DNA from: Gammaproteobacteria bacterium
GTDB taxonomy: Bacteria; Pseudomonadota; Gammaproteobacteria; Porifericomitales; Porifericomitaceae
Assembly: GCA_028817255.1 (NCBI GenBank)
Contig: JAPPQA010000055.1
Span: 1 to 16,282, forward strand
DNA length: 16,282 bases
Direction: 5' to 3'
Below, in pieces: positions 14,487 to 16,282 of this stretch. The notes beneath the pieces were generated by a model that worked only from the letters and a program-made list of their open reading frames with translations, ran no database searches and had not been told where the DNA came from. Numbering within the stretch: the first letter of the stretch is position 1; every line of letters starts with the position of its first letter. The position numbers were made by a program, and so were the translations under genes.

Positions 14487-14635
14487 GGGCATGGCAAGAT
14501 TGTCAGGGAATTTGCCGATGTCTGTGCGCGGATCATTACCGGCCGCTCCTGAGCTGGGACGAGATGAAGCGCTATCGGAGAGAGAGGCGTCGCGGCGCTG
14601 ATGGAGACGCTGCAGCCGGTGGCAAAAATAGATAA
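14483..14635 (+). CDS. Possible small ORF, 50 residues, coupled to the ankyrin gene
   Basis: An ATG at 14483 overlaps the ankyrin stop as ATGA and opens a 50-codon frame ending in TAA at 14633-14635. The predicted peptide has four cysteines near its start (Cys7, 11, 13, 15), then SWDEMKRYRRERRR (24-37), and ends in a polar basic tail. I do not recognise a family. The Cys cluster followed by a DExxRY helix only faintly recalls small zinc-binding DUF1289 proteins and lacks their CxxC spacing. Support is limited to the overlap geometry, a GGGGCG just upstream and the lack of another gene in this gap. It may be chance. Confidence 0.3.
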   Translation: MRAWQDCQGICRCLCADHYRPLLSWDEMKRYRRERRRGADGDAAAGGKNR

Positions 14636-14669
14636 AATTCCGCGGCGTTGCCGGCGCGTCGCCGCCGCG
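14624..14669 (-). terminator. Intrinsic terminator of rmuC
   Basis: CGCGGCG (14641-14647) and CGCCGCG (14663-14669) form a perfect 7-bp GC stem with a 15-nt loop. Read on the minus strand, the stem is followed by GAATTTTATCTATTTTT, a T-rich tract of the expected kind. It lies about 30 nt after the rmuC stop. On the plus strand no T-run follows, so it serves mainly rmuC. Confidence 0.55.
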
Positions 14670-14699
14670 TATTCTGCCTGAGACAGTCGCGAGGCGGGG

Positions 14700-16049
14700 T
14701 TATTTCCGCAGCTGCCGCGCCGGTTGCGGGGCGGGCGTCTCCTCGTTCTCCGGGCTGTCCCCGCTCCATTCCCGCGGGATGGACTTGGACGGATTGACGC
14801 CCAGTTCTTGCAGCATCTCGGTCTGGCGGACGATGCTGCCCTTGCCGTCTTTCAGCCGGTTCGCGGCTTGGTCGTAGGCGTCGCGGGCGGAGCCGAGGCG
14901 CTCGCCGATCCTGGCGAAGGATTCGAGGAACAGCGCCACCTTGTTGTACAACTCGCCGCCGCGGCGCGCGATCTCTTCGGCGTTGACGTTGCGTCTCTCC
15001 ACGTGCCACAGGTTGGCGATGGTGCGCAGCGCCAGCAGCAGCGTCGTCGGCGTGGCCAGGATGACGCGGTTGTTGATAGCGTACTCGGTAATCGCCATGT
15101 CCTTTTCCATGATGACGGCGAAGGACGCCTCGATCGGCATGAACATGATGACAAAGTCGAGCTTGGAGTCGGCGGCGGCCGGGTAGCGTTTGCCGCCGAG
15201 TTCGGCGATGTGCCGGCGCACCGCCCGCAAGTGATGTTGCAATGCCTGTTCGCGGGCGTGTTCATCGTCTGCGTTGACGTATTCGATAAAGTCCGTCAGC
15301 GACACCTTGGAGTCAATGATGACCCGTTCCTGCGAAGCCGGCATCCGGACGATGACATCGGGGCGCAGGCGCCCGCCGTCGTCGCCGGTGACGGATTGTT
15401 GCCGGCTGTACTCGTGTCCCTCCCTCAGGCCCGAGTTCTGCAGGATAGTTTCGAGCACGCTCTCGCCCCAGGCGCCCTGCTTCTGCTTTTCGCCTTTCAG
15501 CGCGTGCGTCAGGTCGTTCGCCTCCTTCGAGATTTTCAGCGCCGCCTCGTTCATCGCGTTGAACTGGGTCAGCAGGTTTTGCCGTTCGCGGACGGTCTCG
15601 GTCTTGAGCGTGTCAAACGAGTCCTTGAAGTCGCGGATGTCCTTCTTCAGCGGGTTCAGCAGGTGCCCCATTTCCTCGCGGTTGGTTTCCCTGAGACGGT
15701 CGCTGTGGCGCTGGAACGCGTCTTGCGACAGTATCTTGACCGCGTCCTTCATCCGCTGCTCGAATTCGCCTTGCTCTTTGAAGCGAGCGGCTTGATCTTG
15801 CAACCGGGTCTCAAGCTGAGCGATGGCGGCCGCCTGCCGGTGCTCTTTCTCCTCCGTCGTTTGCAGCTTCGCTTCCAATTCGCCGATGCGGGATTCGCGC
15901 TCGCGCAACGTATCCGTCAGCGCGGCCTCCCTCTCGCCGGCGCGGGCCGCCCTTAGCTTTGCCTCCATCCATCGCCGGGCAAGCCAGGCGCAGCCGACGG
16001 CCAGCGCGACGGCCAGCGCCGATATCGCAGTGAGCGTGAACATATTCAT
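14700..16049 (-). CDS. rmuC: DNA recombination protein RmuC
   Basis: RmuC limits inversions between short inverted repeats in E. coli and is predicted to be a nuclease-related protein. The 449-residue product has an N-terminal membrane segment (about 4-24) and a long charged coiled coil (about 38-170). The conserved RmuC domain from about 185 contains GAWGE (192-196), RLRPDVIV (227-234) and VIIDSKVS (243-250). These match the PD-(D/E)xK-like core: Glu196, Asp231, Asp246, Lys248. IMFMPIEASF and ILATPTTLLLALRTI follow, both typical. ATG 16049 is chosen because GGGA lies about 9 nt upstream; 16043 is close by, and 16091 would add 14 acidic residues without a ribosome binding site. The C-terminal ~30 residues are a disordered Pro/Glu tail. 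It is monocistronic here, convergent with the ankyrin gene. Confidence 0.92.
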   Translation of the reverse strand: MNMFTLTAISALAVALAVGCAWLARRWMEAKLRAARAGEREAALTDTLRERESRIGELEAKLQTTEEKEHRQAAAIAQLETRLQDQAARFKEQGEFEQRMKDAVKILSQDAFQRHSDRLRETNREEMGHLLNPLKKDIRDFKDSFDTLKTETVRERQNLLTQFNAMNEAALKISKEANDLTHALKGEKQKQGAWGESVLETILQNSGLREGHEYSRQQSVTGDDGGRLRPDVIVRMPASQERVIIDSKVSLTDFIEYVNADDEHAREQALQHHLRAVRRHIAELGGKRYPAAADSKLDFVIMFMPIEASFAVIMEKDMAITEYAINNRVILATPTTLLLALRTIANLWHVERRNVNAEEIARRGGELYNKVALFLESFARIGERLGSARDAYDQAANRLKDGKGSIVRQTEMLQELGVNPSKSIPREWSGDSPENEETPAPQPARQLRK

Positions 16050-16143
16050 GGTCGGTTCCCGTTCTTCTGGCTCGTCCTCTTCTCCACCCATGGTAGCACG
16101 GCGCCGGCCTCTTTCGCGTTATGTCGTTTGGGCCCCGCGCCGT

Positions 16144-16228
16144 GTCATTCCAGCGAAACAGTTCGTGCAAAAACCCCGCAGGCATCCAGCGAATAAAGTC
16201 CACTCCGCCATTCCTGCGCCCCCACCTC
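16144..16228. repeat. Degenerate copies of an intergenic palindromic repeat
   Basis: GTCATTCCAGCG (16144-16155) and GGCATCCAGCG (16181-16191) look like the two ends of a decayed unit. A further half-motif GCCATTCCTGCG is at 16207-16218, 22 nt before the intact unit at the window edge, which begins GCCATTCCCGCG. The 5' region of rmuC (16050-16143) shows no other clear feature or convincing promoter. Confidence 0.5.
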
Positions 16229-16282
16229 GCCATTCCCGCGCAGAGCTTGCCCCTGGCTTGAACAGGGGCGGGAATCCAGCAT
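16229..16282. repeat. Palindromic intergenic repeat (ATTCCCGC...GCGGGAAT)
   Basis: ATTCCCGC (16232-16239) pairs with GCGGGAAT (16268-16275). Inside it CCCCTG (16250-16255) pairs with CAGGGG (16263-16268), giving a nested hairpin. The end GGAATCCAGCAT runs to the window edge. Sequences of this type, CATTCCCGC...GCGGGAATCCAG, are widespread dispersed intergenic elements in proteobacteria, and the similarity to Neisseria dRS3-type ends is of the same kind. The element may continue beyond the window. Confidence 0.7.

Noticed and set aside
14487..14552. Stop-codon readthrough tail of the ankyrin protein (21 codons in frame after TGA)
   Set aside because: The segment looks protein-like, but it is short and no readthrough context or conserved domain is visible.
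13422..16100. Shared 11-mer ATGGTAGCACG at 13422-13432 and 16090-16100 as a common regulatory site
   Set aside because: An 11-base match is expected by chance many times in a window of this size.
15811..16233. 140-codon minus-strand frame upstream of rmuC
   Set aside because: It runs through the palindromic repeats and overlaps rmuC in another frame. Such frames are typical translation artefacts of dispersed repeats.

Overview
The window is a gene-dense, GC-rich stretch of bacterial chromosome with housekeeping genes packed into long, overlapping operons. Gene content and order point to a gammaproteobacterium. The run tyrA-aroA-cmk-rpsA-ihfB-lapA-lapB-pyrF is the gammaproteobacterial arrangement. 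CsiV next to mfd, and the 6-oxopurine-type methylthioinosine phosphorylase beside an Hpt of the Pseudomonas kind, fit the same group. I cannot name the genus. An uncultured or symbiotic lineage is possible but not shown.

Layout, left to right. Positions 1-211 hold no convincing gene. They contain hairpins, including one terminator-like structure for an unseen upstream gene and a perfect 9-bp hairpin just before tyrA. Positions 212-11759 are one co-directional plus-strand block: prephenate dehydrogenase (tyrA), EPSP synthase (aroA), cytidylate kinase (cmk), ribosomal protein S1 (rpsA), IHF beta (ihfB), the LPS-control pair lapA/lapB, OMP decarboxylase (pyrF), transcription-repair coupling factor (mfd) and the CsiV-family exported protein. 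Most junctions overlap by 4-22 nt, so strong translational coupling is expected. Positions 11760-11886 separate this block from a converging minus-strand pair, hpt and S-methyl-5'-thioinosine phosphorylase, which overlap by ATGA and form a methylthioadenosine/purine salvage module. A 312-nt divergent intergenic region (13200-13511) leads to a plus-strand exported ankyrin-repeat protein, with a possible 50-residue small ORF overlapping its stop by ATGA. RmuC lies on the minus strand and converges on it, with a good terminator hairpin. The right edge (16144-16282) carries palindromic intergenic repeat sequence of the ATTCCCGC...GCGGGAAT type.

Functionally, tyrA and aroA serve aromatic amino acid synthesis, and cmk and pyrF serve pyrimidine nucleotides. 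rpsA serves translation, ihfB nucleoid architecture, lapA/lapB control of LpxC (lipid A) turnover, mfd transcription-coupled repair, csiV the cell envelope, and rmuC DNA recombination control. Seven of the thirteen well-supported proteins start with TTG or GTG.

I found no CRISPR array, RNA gene, transposase or obvious defence system, and nothing that I can call a new biological system. The least ordinary parts are the ankyrin gene with its expanding repeat and overlapping small ORF, the class II signature in AroA, and the palindromic repeat at the right edge.
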